Positions 1-11,717 of a DNA stretch of 64,000 bases are shown here, piece by piece. Both the position numbers and the translations under genes were made by a program. Within the stretch, counting starts at the first letter, position 1, and every line of letters starts with the position of its first letter. The DNA lies in the NCBI GenBank assembly GCA_015680685.1, contig MNCI01003053.1, forward strand, positions 47,038 through 111,037, in the 5' to 3' direction. The notes below the pieces were generated by a model. It searched no databases and was not told the DNA's origin. It saw only the letters and a program-made list of their open reading frames with translations. Source of the DNA: Gnetum montanum (taxonomy: Eukaryota > Streptophyta > Gnetopsida > Gnetales > Gnetaceae).

Positions 1-528
1 TCAATATGTACCCATGATTATGCTTATTTCATTTTTTGTATCTTCACCATGTAACTTAGTTATCGAGAAGATACCCATATGATTTGACATCTTGTACGGA
101 CTTGTTTTTTACCTTCTTGTTTTGTAATTTCTTTACATTTTCTCAATTATTTATATATTTTTTATTTCTTATAATTTTCTATTTTCTTTTGTAATCTTCC
201 TTTTCTTTGAGTTGGTCTATATATATTTTTAATATTTCTTGTTTGATGTTTTATATGTATTTTTATTAATAAGGTTGGTACTTTTTATGTAGAAGGCCAA
301 TGTTGTCATTGGATTATGTCCTATAGTATTAAGGTATTTGGTAAATGATAATATAAAGCAATGAGACAAAGAGATCTTCATTCTAAAAGCAATATAGTTC
401 TTCACACCTCAAAACTAAAATCAACTCATGATCATTATGCCTTGAGGAAAGGGAAAAGGACTAAGAGAAAATTAAAGAGTGTGACATCAAGGGAACTTGC
501 TAATTTTTGTACTTCTTCTATGGGGGCC
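1..528 (+). mobile_element. E0: 3' non-coding spacer fragment of an old Athila-type element (left part)
   Basis: No coding region is visible. The stretch resembles the plus-strand spacer that follows pol in the other elements here: the segment around 480-520 (gtgacatcaagggaactt followed by a cttcttcta motif) parallels 17840-17870, 36440-36470 and 50910-50945. It stops abruptly where the minus-strand element E1 begins at 529. The matching continuation of this spacer reappears at 11630, right of E1, so E1 appears to have landed inside it. The first 300 bases are T-rich and only weakly assignable. Confidence 0.5.
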
Positions 529-1352
529 TGATGAGCAGCAAGCAGTCCCTACACCGAACCATATGAATCACTAGTGTTGACTAAGCAATCTAGTTGAATT
601 CCATAGACTTTAGCTCTCTAAGTACACTTTGCCTAGGCAGTGAATCTCAAAGACGTGTTCATTGTCTTCCCAGTTCTACTTGTGAGGTGCAATGGTATGG
701 TTAAGTGTAATGGAGGCATATGATTTTTATCATTTTTATGTTTTTCATTTAATTCACCTAAGTGCTGAAAATAAAGTAATTAAATGTTTAATTAATCTAA
801 TAACTCACTAATGCCTTAATTAATCCTAACACAAGCATCTATTCCCACCTTCTGTACACATCTTGAACACATTGTAATGCTACTAGGACTACCAAGCATT
901 AACGTATGTTTGAGGTGATCGTACTCATGTGCATTAATTATTTTAATTTAATTAATAACTTAAATGCTTAAACATAAATTACATGAAGAAAAAAAATGCA
1001 TTAAAGTAAATATTGTGCTAAGTCCAAGTGCTACAAGGTTTATGAAGAAAACTCATCTTTATTGTCACTCATACCAAGGTGTCTAAGTACATTGATGCTC
1101 TAATAAAGATCTGTATACTTCTCACTCCTACTGTGGGTACTTAGAAAATATTTTAACTATGGAAGAAACAAAATGTAGGAGTTCAAGTAAGATATCAATC
1201 AACGAATGCCATAAATGCGGCGAGTGCATGCATTTATATAGGCAAGACTAGACATTGCGTCGATGCATCAAACCATGCATCAACGAGTACATGTTGACAT
1301 GCATGAGTTAACAGGATCGTGTCAATGTAGTCCAATCAACTACAACTCATCA
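529..1352 (-). repeat. E1 3' LTR
   Basis: It begins tgatgagc and ends actcatca on the plus strand, giving the TGAT...ATCA ends seen in all LTRs here. On the minus strand a TATA-like CTATATAAATG lies near 1231-1241 and is preceded by repeated GATGCATC/CATCGACG-type words. The body matches 10833-11629 at many positions with scattered differences. It is bounded on the right by the polypurine-tract remnant at 1353. Confidence 0.85.
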
Positions 1353-1363
1353 TACCCACATGA
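1353..1363 (-). other. E1 polypurine tract remnant
   Basis: The reverse complement reads tcatgtgggta, directly abutting the 3' LTR. It matches the tcatgggggta that abuts the 3' LTRs of E2, E4 and E5 with one change (G to T). This site would prime plus-strand DNA synthesis. Confidence 0.7.
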
Positions 1364-1619
1364 GTGAATGAAAACTTATCCTTGAGTGAACAAAAGGAGG
1401 AACCCGTTCTTTACAAAATTTTGGGAAAGTATGGGATTATTGACTAACCGATTAACACACACACTAACTCAAATTGATGCTAAGTGCCCAAGTGTATGGA
1501 CTTACAACTTTTACAAAAATTGGTGTTTATGACAAAAAATTTGAACGTTGATTACAAAACTGATAGTGAAACCCCTTTGGGTAGCTTGAAAACAAGGAGA
1601 AATATCAAACAATCCTAGG

Positions 1620-4330
1620 CAATGAAGGTTCCTAAGTTGCTGAAGGACCTTCTCCTACTTCTTGTGCATGCGGTTGTTGTGGCTGAGGTGGTTATGGTTT
1701 TCTAGGTATAGGTGTGACTATTGGTGAAAGATGGAAAACATCTAGTAATGCCTCATTTCTCCCCCTTACTTTGGGGATCGTACATGGTCCATGCAACATT
1801 ACTAATGTGGACTAGTATAGGAATATCCCATGAACAAGACATTGTAGGGAATATCTCCTTCACATTGACAAACTAGGCTATGAATTATTTACGTTCAACA
1901 TCAAACACCATGACAACATTTTTCAGGTCCTGGTAATCACTCATCTTGTGGACTAGCTTCTTAGTTGTCGACCGTTGATCATTGAAGCACTCTATGAGAA
2001 CATTGAGTTCAACATTTGCCATTTCTAGCTTTTTCGTTGACTCATTGTGATACTTGAACTTAGCTTCATACATTAGGTATGAGTTGGTCACCTACTTCTT
2101 CAATTATGACCTTAGCCTTCTAGCAGTCAACATTGCCAAGTTTGCATAGCAGAATTTGGAAAGCTCCATGTATTCATTCATTTCCTTGATTTGAAGCTCC
2201 TTGAGATGAATTTTTGGCTACCACACATCACCTCCTTGTTGAAGCTACTGGAGGACCTCATTGACTTTTGCCTTCACTAGTTTAATCTCTTTTTTATTGA
2301 TCTCCTTCTAAAGGTTGACCTAGTCCTTGTAATGGTTCTTAACCTTTTCAAATTTGAGGGCCTCATTCTTCCAAGTGGTGATCTCAGTTGTTGATTTCTA
2401 ATGAAGAGCACAAGCCTTCTCCATCAAGAGATTATGATTTTCTACTGCCAGTCTCCTTAGGTTCATGGTCACTTTGGAAAGATGCTCCTACTATTATCTT
2501 ATGTATTCAACCATTTTTTTTCTAGATCTCAACATTGTGTAGGCGATGATTATCCTTGGTTAGAATTTTATTCTCCCTATGAACCTCCAACAATCCTTTT
2601 GAATGTTGTAGATAGTGGCATTTGCTAAGAACTAGTTGAAGATTATTGACTCATTTTCATACTTAGCCTCATGAAGTTTGGTTTGAAGCTATTGAAAAGC
2701 TTCATCTTTGGTTATAGCTTTGTTGAGTATGGTGCAATTAGCGAGGTAGGCTCTTAATTCCAAAACTTCAGTAACCAAACATTAATTTTTCTTTGTTGCT
2801 ACCTCAAGATGGGCATTAGTAATGAGGTACTTATCCTTAGTCTCCAACAACACTAACTAGGTAGTAATGATATCATTTGGAAGGTCAAAGACCTTTGGAA
2901 TTGAATGCTTGGTTCCCACTGATCGTTCCAGCAAGTCCTCGTGTAGGCTGCATAGAATCTCCTACTTGTCACTCCTATGGATGTCTGCACATCTCTAACT
3001 GTATCAATATCAAGCATAGATGCCATAGGAACATTGAGGGCTTTCCCCACTCGATCAACCACCACCTCAACCATCATTTCCTACCCTTTGTACTACATTA
3101 TCAAGATAGTTGTCCCATTACCTTCTTCTAAGCACACTGAGAAGGTAGTGACATTTCCAAAGATGTGTGGAAATTGTTGTTATCCTAGAATGAACACTAT
3201 TACCTCTCAGGCACTATGATTTGAGCACATAAGTGCATGCATTTTTTTGGAAAAAAAAGGTTGGTGTCATGTCCTCCAACTAGCTAATGATATAAATTAC
3301 CTCATTCAAGTAACTTAGGACTAGTTGGTAGATAGACATATCACCACTCAATCCTACCTATTGCTATTGCAGGAGTTGCTCATGAAGTTTCTACATGTGC
3401 TTCATGATAGCACAAGCCTATAGCATTGTTTCATGAGTGAGTGATGGTGGTGGATGCTCTTCTTCTTATGTCTTGATAGGCACTTTATCCTTCATCATTT
3501 CTACCTAGGAGGTAGCAGGAGTATGTTTGAGGGTGTCATCGAAATAGCAGGCTATTCCTCCCCTTTTTCATAATTTCAGATCAAGCATGGAAAGGAAGTG
3601 CCTTTCTCTCATGCTCGTTTTCTTTAAAGTGCTTCTCTATCTCAAGATAGGTCAATTTTGGAAGATTGATAGGAAATTTCCTACTTAGAGTGACACAAGA
3701 AGGTTGTTACCTTGCTTGGCCTCACCATTAGATTGAGATGGTAGGCCATGATCTTAAAGTATTGTCGTTGTACCATTATGAGTGCACTGTATTCCTTGCA
3801 GTCAACTCCATAGCACTACTACACCCACTCCTTCTTTACCTTTGGGTCTAGATAGGTCGATATATTTGCCAAGGTTACCATAGTTTTTGATAACCCAAGG
3901 GCCTGAGAGATGGCCTCTACTAAGTAGGATACACTAATGTCCTTGATTTTCATAGTGGCATTAGCTTTCCTATTATTCTAGAAGAGATATGTTTCTTCCA
4001 TGTACCACTCTCCACTAGAAGTGATGATGGGCCATATGGGAGAGCTTTGAAGTTGATTCTTGACATATTTTGGGGCAAAGTCCAAGAAGGTTCCAAAGTT
4101 CAACTCTTGGAGAACCGAACATTAAATTTTCTTAGACTGAATTTGCCTAAGGTAGGCATCCATCAATGTGACCTCAAGATTTGGCCTTGGTCTGGGTGCA
4201 TCATCCTAGTGGGATTGCTCCCTTTCATCTTGGGGAATTCATTGAATAGATTCCACTTTAGGATCCTCCTAAAGAGGTCATGTTGCATGTATTTTAGCTA
4301 CTTGTTCCTAGGGTTTCTTTGGCTATTAGC
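1620..4330 (-). pseudogene. E1 extra ORF between integrase and 3' LTR (env-position ORF), degenerate
   Basis: The minus strand carries a broken ORF homologous to the better preserved ones at 24890-27490 and 52500-55260. Readable blocks include a segment near 3800-3860 reading LDPKVKKEW then CYGVDCKEY, matching LDPNIKKKW/CYGVNHKEY in E3. A second block at 2853-3077 (VDRVGKALNVP, DVQTS) matches the central part of the other copies. The remainder is Glu/Lys/Leu-rich and coiled-coil-like. By position it corresponds to the env-position ORF of Athila elements. The N-terminal half resembles what databases call a putative plant transposon protein domain, recognised from memory of the family. No signal peptide or membrane segment is evident. 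Stops are frequent and the copy is not functional. Confidence 0.62.
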
Positions 4331-5880
4331 CCCTTGTAGTTCTAGGCTATTTGTCCCTCGATTGAGATGATCATCCTTCCTGTGGAATGCATAAAAAGGG
4401 AGATTTTACTTGGAGAAAATTCATGAATAATTGCACAACTAGACCTAATCGACATGGAATGAGATAGATTTGAAAGTGAGAAATGTCTAAGGGATATGGA
4501 ACTTAACTAGCCCAATGAACAAGTATGCAAGTGGATCCTTCCCATAGTAAGATCATTTCCTTTAATGCCCTTGCATGCCTTCAAACCAAGGAGTCTATGG
4601 ACCCCATGGATGACTAATGGCTATGGTTAATTAAGGACCAAATCACCAAAGAAACTATCAAAGAACTTTGACCATATCAAACCAAGGCATTGAAACAAAC
4701 ATGAAAAATAGTAGTGAGGTGAGTTATGGAAAGCATGGATGGATGAAAAGAGAGTGGAATAGAGTCCCATATCATGGTAACCTAAAGTCCCTTGTGGATT
4801 TGTGATTCATATGACCTAATAACATCCATCCTTAGTCTAAATTAAAACCAACCACTTTCAGTGACTTTGCATTAACATGGTTAGACTTGTCCACCCCCTC
4901 AAAGCACAAGAATATCCGCATAGATCAATCACCATTCCTAAAAGAGAAGAAAAGAGAAGTAGGAAGTGAAATGGGCCTTAGTTAGAGGGGACCTTTAGGC
5001 ATGGGTAACATGTCTTTCTAGTCCCATAACTAGTGCTTATAGCCTATTATTTTGTCTAAGGGTTGTGCTTTGAATTTTCATTATTTTTTCTAGATGGAAA
5101 TCACACCATGCAAAGCCTTTGCTTCCTATTATTGGTTGACAATGGAACGGTGAGAAATCCATGGAAAAAATCATGCATGCAAGAGGGTATGTAAGTATAA
5201 AGAGCATCAAATCCCCTTGAAGTGACATCCTTATCTATCCATTTAATCCTTCCCATGTTTGGAAACTACCAAGGTTACAAATTCATTAAAAGTTTCATTT
5301 AAGAAGGAACCTCATACTTCTAAAATAAGGAAACACCATAGAGTTTTGTGGATAGGTGGATGATGTGGACTCACTACTTATTATCATGAAAATAAATCAT
5401 GTCTTAGTTATAAACATCAAAATTCAAAGATAGAATCTAGACATTAGCAATCAAATAACATTATAGTATGAACCACCATCAATTGACAACTATAGTTACA
5501 CTAAGTCTTGGAGGCAATAAAGGAAAACACAAGAAAAACATAAGAAAAATTCCAAACCAAATAAAGTAAATTATAGAAGAAATTGTACAATATTTAAGAA
5601 GGAGAAAATGTCCTAAAATGGTTTAAAACAAAAATTGTGAAAAATAGAGAAAACAAAAAATTGAGTCACTATGTTTAGTTTAGCATGGATGACCATCTCC
5701 CCCATGACTAAGTTGGAAGGAGGAGATTCAAAAAGTTGAGTGCACATGTCCATCTATTGAGGTGTTTCAGTCATTGGATTTTTTAGGTTCATGGAAAGGT
5801 TTCAGTTGTTGCATGTTGACCAGTAGCTTTTTGTTTGGGCTTTTAGGTTTGTAGATTAACATGGCCCTAGAAGGAAAGGT
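4331..5880 (-). other. E1 non-coding spacer between pol and extra ORF
   Basis: No ORF is supported. The reverse complement contains landmarks of the spacer in other elements: aattcaaagcacaacccttagacaaaat near 5045-5075, the phrase equivalent to ctacaagcactggttatggga, and the cctctaactaagg phrase near 4980-5000. The same landmarks lie at 18020-18100, 36630-36720 and 51100-51200. Confidence 0.65.
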
Positions 5881-6960
5881 TTCATAGATAATGTAAGGCC
5901 CTTTACACAACATTTGGAACTTAGTTCTTTTTGGTTTGTGTGTGGGATTCTAGTATAGGACCCTATCTCCTAGTTGAAATTTCACTTTCCTAATTCTAAG
6001 ATCATGTCATTATTTATTAAATGCCTTATGTACTTCATTAGATGATAGGCCACCACTTGATTTTCATCTAACATGTTGAGATTCATTGACCTTTATTTTT
6101 GTGCTAGGCTAAGGTTAAAACAAAGGTTACAAGTAGTTGATAGTGTATGAAGCTTTGCTTGCATAAGAAGAGTTGGTAATTTTCCATACACAAGCTCATT
6201 GGGAGAGTAAACAATAGGAAGTTTCCAAGTGGAGTGATAGGCCCAAAGGACATCATTGAGTTTTATGCTTCAATGCCTCTTATATTCAATAACGATTCTT
6301 TTTAGTATTATCATTATCTCCTTGTTAGTAACCTTTGCTTGACCGTTAGCTTAGTGGTGGTAGGATGTTGTTAGTTTATGTTCAACCCCTAAGCATTGCA
6401 TGAGCTTTTGAAAGGTGGCACCTGTAAAATGAGTTTCATTATTAGAAATAAGTGCATGTGGCACCCCAACCTATTTATAACTTTCTCTTGTACAAATTGA
6501 GCACTCATAGAAGATGTGTAATTGGTGATGGCCGCTGCTTCCACCCACTTCGTACAGTAGTTAATAGCTATTATGATGTATGCCTTTCGGTTGGACATGG
6601 GAGTGATGGGACCCATGAAATCAATGCCCAAAATATTGAAGGGCTCTAGTGGTTGGATCCACTATTGAGGCCCCTCCATATGAGCAATCATTCTAACATC
6701 ATGTTGGCAACATTCACAAGAGCGAACAAAGTGGTGAGAATCCCTGAAAAGTGTTGGCCAATAATATCCTACCATGAGGATCTTAATGGTCATGCATCTC
6801 CTAGCATAGTGGCCCCCACAAGGACCCTCATGAGTGTCTTGGAGAATGCATAGTTAATCAGCATTAGGTATGCACCATCGAACCAAGTCATTGGCACACA
6901 CCTTGTAAAGGTGTCTATTGATTTTCATGAAGTGTTTTGTGTGGTGAAGAAACTATTATT
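5881..6960 (-). pseudogene. E1 integrase remnant
   Basis: The minus-strand frame 6389-6631 begins with an integrase-core motif, IDFMGPITPMSNRKAYIIIAINYCTKW (given here as the block 6545-6625), followed by VEAAAITNY and an FVQEKVINR block. This is the first-Asp region of the DDE core in Ty3/gypsy integrases. The frame is lost shortly after the position where the second catalytic Asp should be, and the sequence then continues in another frame. The C-terminal tail continues to about 5880. The zinc-binding N-terminal region is only partly readable (6640-6900). It would insert element cDNA; this copy is dead. Confidence 0.72.
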
Positions 6961-7049
6961 TCTTTCTATCATCCCACTCCTGTGCATCTCTTGAGTAAGA
7001 AGGTAGGTGAGAATGGCATCATATTACTTGATTTTAGTGGGTACTTATT

Positions 7050-7400
7050 CAATTATAGCCTTAACAAAGAGGAGTTCATAGGGAAACTGATCTAAAAGTG
7101 AGCTCTCCTCCTATTTGTTGTCCCATCTCAACCGAGACAAGTGGTCAAAAATCACATTCTTGTTTTCCTTTTGATCTATCATTGTCAAATAAAAATCCTG
7201 TAAGATCACTAGCCACCATATGACATGGGGGCTCACCTCTAGCTTATTCATCAGGAACCAGATTACATTATGGTTTATGTGCATAAACACCTTATACCCA
7301 AGCACATAATGTTTGAATTTTTTCATGGCATACACTGCTACCATCAGTTATTTCTCCATTATGGTGTAATTTAGCTATGCATCCATAATTCCTTTACTTG
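7050..7400 (-). pseudogene. E1 RNase H remnant
   Basis: The minus-strand frame 7111-7344 reads VYAMKKFKHYVLGYK, then a degraded TDH region (MHINHN), then VIWWLVILQDF and FDHLSRL. These match the C-terminal half of Ty3/gypsy RNase H (ALEKFRHYVLG, TDH, RWILLLQEF, ADHLSRL in the family). The catalytic Asp of TDH is replaced by Asn. Only one RNase H module is visible, which fits Athila rather than Tat/Ogre elements with a second RNase H. Confidence 0.75.
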
Positions 7401-8420
7401 TGAAATCATGTAGTAAGGATGTTTCTAATCATCCAACTGTGTGAGCATGACTCCCAAGGTAACTTTTGGATACGTCTATCATGATGTGGAAGGGTCTAGA
7501 CTAGTCAGGTGCTCGTAGAATTAGAGTTTCCACAAGCTTTTGACTAATTTTTTGGAATAAATGCTCACATTTCTTATTCTAGTTAAATGGAGCATCCTTC
7601 TTTGTTAGCTCCGCTAATGGTTTGGTAATCTTAGAGAAATTTTCAATGAATCGTCAATAGTAGCCAATTTGGCCAAGGAATGACCTCACATCTTTAATTA
7701 TTTTGGCTACTAGGTAATTCCTTGGATGACCCTTATTTTCTTAGGATCCACCTCAATCCCTTTTTGTAAAATTTGATTCCCCAACACAATTCCCTCTTGG
7801 ATCATCAAGTGGCTTTTCTACCAATTGAGCCTAAGGTTTGTCTCTACATACCTTTTTAGCACTTGCTCAAGATGGTCTACAGCTTGCTCCAATGTAGCCC
7901 TATAGGTGGAGAAGTCATCCATGAAGACTTCCAACTTGCTACTAATTTGCTATTGGAAAATGCTTAGGACAAGGCACTGGAATGTGGCAGGGGCTTTACA
8001 TAGGCCAAAAAACATCTTTCTATATGTGAAAGTTCCATAAGGACTTGTAAATGTGGTTTTGGCTTGATCCTCTGGTACTATCTATATATGGTTATAGTCA
8101 CTATAACCATCTAGAAAGTTGTAGTAATAATGCTTATAAATAGTATCCAACACCTAGTTCACAAATCGTGATAGAAAGTGATCATTGTATGTTGTCATGT
8201 TCAACAACCTAAAGTCAATGCAAACCCTCCATTTCCCACATTTCTTTGGCACTATCACAAGTGGGGTAACCCACTCAATATTCACAAAGGGATAAATGAA
8301 CCCTGCATTGAGGAGTTGTTCAATCTCCTCCTTGATAATTGGCTTCAATTTAGGATTCTACTATTGCTGCAACTACTTCTTTAGTTTAATGGAGGCATTT
8401 GTGTAGACATGATGCTAGCA
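7401..8420 (-). pseudogene. E1 reverse transcriptase remnant with FMDD box
   Basis: The minus strand from about 8348 reads IKEEIEQLLNAGFIYP, then WVTPLVIVPKKCGKWRVCIDFRLLN, the fingers/palm start of Ty3/gypsy RT (8154-8348). Stops and a frame change follow. Near 7915-7935 the minus strand encodes EVFMDDFS, the catalytic FMDD box typical of the Athila lineage in place of YxDD. The RT-RNase H connection follows around 7600-7700 (frames readable as FLGQ and NFSKI-like). It copies element RNA into DNA in the intact family; here it is interrupted by several stops. Confidence 0.78.
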
Positions 8421-8559
8421 TATCATTCAATTAAATCTAGTCAACTCATGATATGACCAAATAAAGGCTATTGGCCATTTGTTGATAACCTTGAATAGCA
8501 TCTTTTTCTATAGATAAGCATGGTTGACATTGATAATGATTAGCCATGCATCAATTGTA

Positions 8560-8860
8560 CTTAGCTAAGCCCCTCCTATGATGATTGGGAAGTCCCCCTT
8601 GCAGTTTTCTACTCGAATCACCAGGAAGTCAGCAAGATAGGACTACCCACAAATGATAGTCACAATGTTGTTCACTAGTCCCAAGGGAATAGTGATGAAT
8701 TAATATGCTAACTCAAGATGAATGTTACTCTTGTTGAGAGGAGGCAAGTTTTAGGCTTTGTACATTTCATGAGATATTAGATTGACAATAGGACTTGAGT
8801 CTAGAAGAGCCTTGTAAGGCTCATTCCCAACAATTTGCAAGTAAATAAGGGGACTTCCAT
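8560..8860 (-). pseudogene. E1 aspartic protease remnant
   Basis: The minus frame contains IYLQIVGNEPYKALLDSS then VNLISHEMYKA at 8751-8850, the active-site region of retrotransposon aspartic protease, with DSG reading DSS. A fused LCHTCRNHG stretch just upstream shows that the gag C-terminus was joined to the protease by a deletion of the Pro/Gln-rich linker present in E2, E4 and E5. Downstream, 8560-8700 encodes the GWSYPADFLVI region in broken form. Confidence 0.7.
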
Positions 8861-8879
8861 GATTCCTACAAGTGTGACA

Positions 8880-10743
8880 CAATTGGGCAACATCCATTAG
8901 GATGTTTGTATTGGTAGATGTCACACCTACCATCATTATGCATGTCAAAATTTGCAACCTCTTTAACGGTAGAAGCTTTACCCATACCCCTTTGATGGGC
9001 ATGTTCAGCTTCCTTCATTCTCCTTCAGTCATGCTCACTACCTTGCTCTTTAGAATCCTCTACAATTCAGAGAGTGGTCTGAAAATTTTCATCTAAAGAG
9101 TTCCTCATTTTTTCTACCTTTGCTGATATTTCATAAATAGATTTTTGTATTGGCAAGGTCTTGTCTTACATCACTTCATTAAGTGGTGCCTCCTCATCAT
9201 TATCACAAAATTGAACCTTCCTTTTGTAGATAGAAGGATCTTGATTATACTCCTTCGCACTTTCCCTTTTCCTTAACTCACCTTCTTCTTTGGCCACTTT
9301 CTCAATCAACCTTTGGATTTGATGGACTCTTAGTTCTAAAATTCTTCCTTGGGCATAGACCCTAAGAATTCTCATTTCTATTCGAAGCCCATCTAAGATA
9401 TGGCAAAGCTGCTCCCTTTGAGAAAAGCCATAGCCTAAGCATCTATGCAATAGAGAGTAGTATCTACCCATAGCCTAAGGATTCATGTGTTCTTTGCTTC
9501 TAGCCTTGGATCTTCTTCCTCATATTAAACACTCAGGAGTCCATTTGATACTTATCATTGAAGAGCTCAAGCATTATAACCCATCGTCTAATTAATTCTA
9601 ATTTTAAGGATTGATACTAGCTTTTAGCCTCCTTGATGAGTATCCTAGGGAACATCTTTAATTTTTTCCATTTTTTCTCAATGTTTTGTAAGTTGCATGC
9701 ATCATGAAAGGCCTAGATATGATTTTGTAGATTAGAATTTAATCCCCCTTTGAACTTTTGGATATTGTTCAACTATTTAATTTGGTTATCTTTCATGTGC
9801 CTCATTAGAATCCTCACAGCCTCTACAATATTTAGCATATTTCTAGTTGCATTTAAAGGCTCATCATAATCATGACCCTTGTGATAACCATGATGCCTAT
9901 GATGCCCTTTGTTTCTCCTTCATTCACAGTGGTGGGCCTCCCTTAATTAGCCACACCCTTGGTCTCTACTATTTTGACGGTGCCTATGATCATCTTTGTC
10001 TTGTCGGTCACCTCCATCATGGTCTCATCCTTTATGGTTTTAGTCAAAGCTAGAGGAGGAAGAAGATGATGACAAAGAAGGTAGAGAGGAAGGAGGACTA
10101 GCACCAGAATAGTGCTTGCTACTTCATCTTCATTGGGCCATACCAAGAGCACCATATTTGTCTTTATCATGGTGGTTATCATTGTTCCTTCCTTAACTCC
10201 CTCCTTTGGAGTCCCCATGGTCATGGGACTCATTCTTCCTTGAAGTAGGGTTATTTACAGTTGACTATAAATTCTAGTTAAGGGCCTCTTCATTAAAGAG
10301 AAGGGGAGGAGAGTCAGTGTTTTGAGAACCCCCATAGAAGGAATCCTCACTTTCCTTTTGGCCTAATAGGAATAAGCAATTTGTGAATCATTTTCCCTTC
10401 AATGCCTTGCACCATGCCTCCATCTACTGATCTTTCCCTCATTGTGCATCTGTGGGATGATAATCCTAATAATCATGATCTTGCACAACTTACTCAGCAT
10501 TGAGCCCTTAGGTATCCAATCTCATGAGATTGTTAAGTAGCATTGTAGGAACTAATCAATTAGGTGGCAACACAATGTTGCCCTCCATGTTCCTTCATTG
10601 AAGGTGAAGTTAGGAATATACTCATCTGGATGAGTATAGACCACTTTGCACTATTGGGGCATAGGTGGTTTTGGGACTTCTTGCCTTTGATTGGAAGTCT
10701 GCTTGAACAACGACAAAGAATCTTCCTTGTAAGAAGAAACCAT
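8880..10743 (-). pseudogene. E1 gag remnant
   Basis: I place the start at the ATG at 10743 (minus), MVSSYKEDS, which aligns with the MSSSSHKS start of the other gags. Landmarks are a YTHPDEY block near 10610-10630, a Ser/His/Asp-rich middle, an FHDACxLQNIE block near 9680-9710, and MGRYYSLLHRCLGYG at 9430-9471. AQGR and LRVHQIQRL then lead into a charged segment ending in FCDNDEEAPL. A CDIYQYKHPNGCC zinc-binding motif is readable in another frame near 8890-8935. Gag forms the virus-like particle. Many stops and frame changes make it a pseudogene. Confidence 0.75.
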
Positions 10744-10813
10744 ATTAGTTTTGAAGAAAAATATCATGCTTATATTATTATCTTGTGTAATAATGAGCAT
10801 GAAGCTAACTAAA

Positions 10814-10832
10814 GTCCTTGGTAATGGTGCCA
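10814..10832 (-). other. E1 primer binding site (tRNA-Asp type)
   Basis: The reverse complement reads TTGGCACCATTACCAAGGA directly after the 5' LTR end CTCATCA. It resembles the Athila primer site TGGCGCCGTTGCCGGGGA. All mismatches are G-to-A or C-to-T type, as expected from deamination of methylated cytosines. Confidence 0.75.
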
Positions 10833-11629
10833 ATGATGAGTAGCGAGCAATCTCTATGCCCAACCATACAAATTAGTAGCATTCACTAAGCAATCTAGTT
10901 GAATTTCATAGAATTTAGCTCTCTAAGTACACTTTGCCTAGGTAGTGAATCTCAAAGACATGATCGTTGTCTTACTAGTTCCACTTGTAAGGTGCAATGG
11001 TATGGTTAAGTGTAACTGAAGCATATGATTTTTATCATTGTTATGTTTTTCATTTAATTTGCCTAAGTGCCAAAAATAAAGTAATTAAATTTTTAATTAA
11101 TGTAATAACTAATTAATTCCTTAAATAATCCTAACATAAGCATCCATTCCCACCTTCCATACACATCCTGAACACGTTGCAACATTATTGGGTTACCAAG
11201 CATTAAGCACTACTAGGATTACCAAGTGTTAATGTATGTTTGAGGTTGTTGTACTTATGTGCATTAATTATTCGAATTCAATTAATTACTTAAATGATTA
11301 AACATAAATTACATGAAGAATAAATGCATTAAAGTAAATATTGCACTAAGTCCAAATGTTGCAAGGTTTATGAAGAAGGCTTGTCTTTATTACTGCTCAC
11401 ACTAAGGTGTCTAAGTACATCGATGCTTGAATAAAGATCCATATACTTCTCACTCCTACTACAGGCACTTAGAAAATATTCTAATTGTGGAAGAAAAAAA
11501 ATGCAAGAGTTTGGCTAAGCTATTAATCAATGAATGCCATAAATGCAATGAGTGCGTGCATTTATATATGCAAGCCTAGACATTGTGTCGATGCATCAAA
11601 CCATGTGTTGATAGGTACATGTTACCCAT
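10833..11629 (-). repeat. E1 5' LTR, missing its outer end
   Basis: It starts tgatgagtagc on the plus strand and parallels 529-1352 through the R region and up to the GATGCATC words near 11580-11610. Homology stops at gtacatgtt (about 11629), leaving out roughly the last 70-80 bases found in the other LTR. Around 11187-11240 this copy carries an extra partial duplication of an accaagcatt/accaagtgtt motif that the 3' LTR has only once. Confidence 0.75.
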
Positions 11630-11677
11630 GCTTAAAGGTAGTATTTTGGTAAGAAAGCATAATCATTAATGAATTAA

Positions 11678-11717
<40 letters not shown>

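Larger units (their letters stand above)
529..11629 (-). mobile_element. E1: near-complete Athila-type LTR retrotransposon, minus strand, degenerate
   Basis: Read on the minus strand the order is 5' LTR (10833-11629), primer site (10814-10832), gag, protease, reverse transcriptase, RNase H, integrase, non-coding spacer, extra ORF, polypurine tract (1353-1363) and 3' LTR (529-1352). All coding parts are broken by stops and shifts, and the two LTRs are visibly diverged, so this is an old copy. The far end of the 5' LTR is missing: homology to the other LTR stops near 11629 and spacer sequence of another element (E0) follows. No target-site duplication can therefore be read. It represents the autonomous architecture from which E2, E4 and E5 appear to be reduced. 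Confidence 0.82.

Noticed and set aside
9847-10233. Open frames on both strands over the gag low-complexity region of E1
   Set aside because: They are shadows of the His/Asp/Ser-rich gag segment in other frames, with no independent support.
11681-11714. AT run considered as an origin or promoter-like element
   Set aside because: A plain dinucleotide microsatellite in decayed spacer; nothing else supports a function.
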